Assembly (NCBI GenBank): GCA_964400875.1
Contig: CAYNWK010000218.1
Span: 1 to 6,610 of the forward strand
Origin: CAYNWK01 sp964400875
GTDB taxonomy: Bacteria > Chloroflexota > Anaerolineae > Anaerolineales > UBA4823
Direction: 5' to 3'
Length of the DNA stretch: 6,610 nt
Made by a program: the position numbers and the translations under genes. Positions 6,451 to 6,610 of this stretch are shown in pieces; within the stretch, counting starts at the first letter, position 1; each line of letters begins with the position of its first letter. The notes beneath the pieces were generated by a model. That model saw only the letters and a program-made list of their open reading frames with translations. It made no database searches and was not told the origin of the DNA.

Positions 6451-6499
6451 TGGGGGTTGAAAGTGGGGCTGCACCCCGCTTTCAACTGCCAAACCCCCA
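6451..6499. repeat. Large imperfect inverted repeat/hairpin upstream of the cluster
   Basis: GTTGAAAGTGGGG (6456-6468) pairs with CCCCGCTTTCAAC (6474-6486). This gives 13 bp with one G-T wobble and a 5-nt loop, CTGCA. After a one-sided 7-nt bulge (6487-6493) the stem continues with TGGGG (6451-6455) pairing CCCCA (6495-6499). On the + strand it is followed by TTTTA, so it resembles an intrinsic terminator read left to right, but no + strand gene precedes it nearby. On the - strand it has no T-tract. It may be a terminator, a leader structure, or a dispersed palindromic repeat. Confidence 0.65.
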
Positions 6500-6610
6500 T
6501 TTTATGGGACGGCAACTCCGATAATTGGGCAAATACAATCGCCCTGCTTCTTGTGAAGGGAGTGTCCAATTAAGATGGGATGACGAATTGAAACACATGG
6601 GCAGGATAAT

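Larger units (their letters stand above)
6396..6610. other. Leader/upstream region of the cluster, no supported gene
   Basis: These 215 bases contain no credible coding region on either strand. They hold a strong imperfect hairpin (6451-6499), a small competing hairpin (6496-6508), and a weak promoter candidate (6429-6437). An ATG on the + strand at 6597 has only four codons before the window ends and cannot be judged. The last 100 bases are more AT-rich than the rest of the window, as expected for a promoter-bearing intergenic region. Confidence 0.6.

Noticed and set aside
6527..6544. GGGC/GCCC inverted repeat with a 10-nt loop
   Set aside because: A 4-bp arm is expected by chance in sequence of this composition.
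6597..6610. Possible start of a divergent + strand gene (ATG GGC AGG ATA)
   Set aside because: Only four codons are visible before the window edge and no convincing ribosome binding site or promoter precedes it.

Overview
The window looks like chromosomal DNA of a moderately GC-rich bacterium. It carries the 3' end of a primary-type (RpoD/SigA-like) sigma factor gene on the + strand, then a six-gene convergent cluster on the - strand that fills most of the rest. The sigma C-terminus and the style of the lipid kinase (LPGGTAN motif) would fit Chloroflexota (Anaerolineae-like). That placement is from memory of family style, not from a search, and is tentative. Base composition and codon use look uniform across the window, and I see no transposase, integrase, tRNA, rRNA or CRISPR array.

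Layout: 1-504 (+) is the sigma factor C-terminal part, regions 3 and 4, cut by the window edge. 505-632 is a convergent intergenic gap with a GC-rich hairpin at 565-591 that probably terminates transcription from both sides. 6395 down to 633 (-), in transcription order, holds a short serine-acetyltransferase-like hexapeptide acyltransferase (6395-5964), a GT4-type glycosyltransferase (5912-4842), an FkbM-family methyltransferase (4778-3924), a second GT4-type glycosyltransferase (3887 or 3899 to 2763), a diacylglycerol-kinase-family lipid kinase (2735-1833), and a third GT4-type glycosyltransferase (1829-633). Intergenic gaps are 3-63 nt, so the six genes probably form one operon. 6396-6610 is the leader/upstream region, dominated by a large imperfect hairpin at 6451-6499, with a weak extended -10 promoter candidate at 6429-6437.

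How the genes may work together: three different glycosyltransferases, an O-acyltransferase and an O-methyltransferase are the usual toolkit for building and decorating a surface glycan. The embedded lipid kinase is less usual and raises the possibility that the product is a glycolipid, or that the operon couples lipid phosphorylation to glycan assembly. No polymerase, flippase, ABC exporter, nucleotide-sugar enzyme or initiating phosphoglycosyltransferase is in the window, so any full pathway would need genes outside it (upstream of 6610 or elsewhere). Substrates cannot be read from the sequence. I do not see a clearly new defence or mobile system here. The most unusual items are the kinase-containing gene combination, the degenerate EX7E motifs in all three glycosyltransferases, and the folded leader region.
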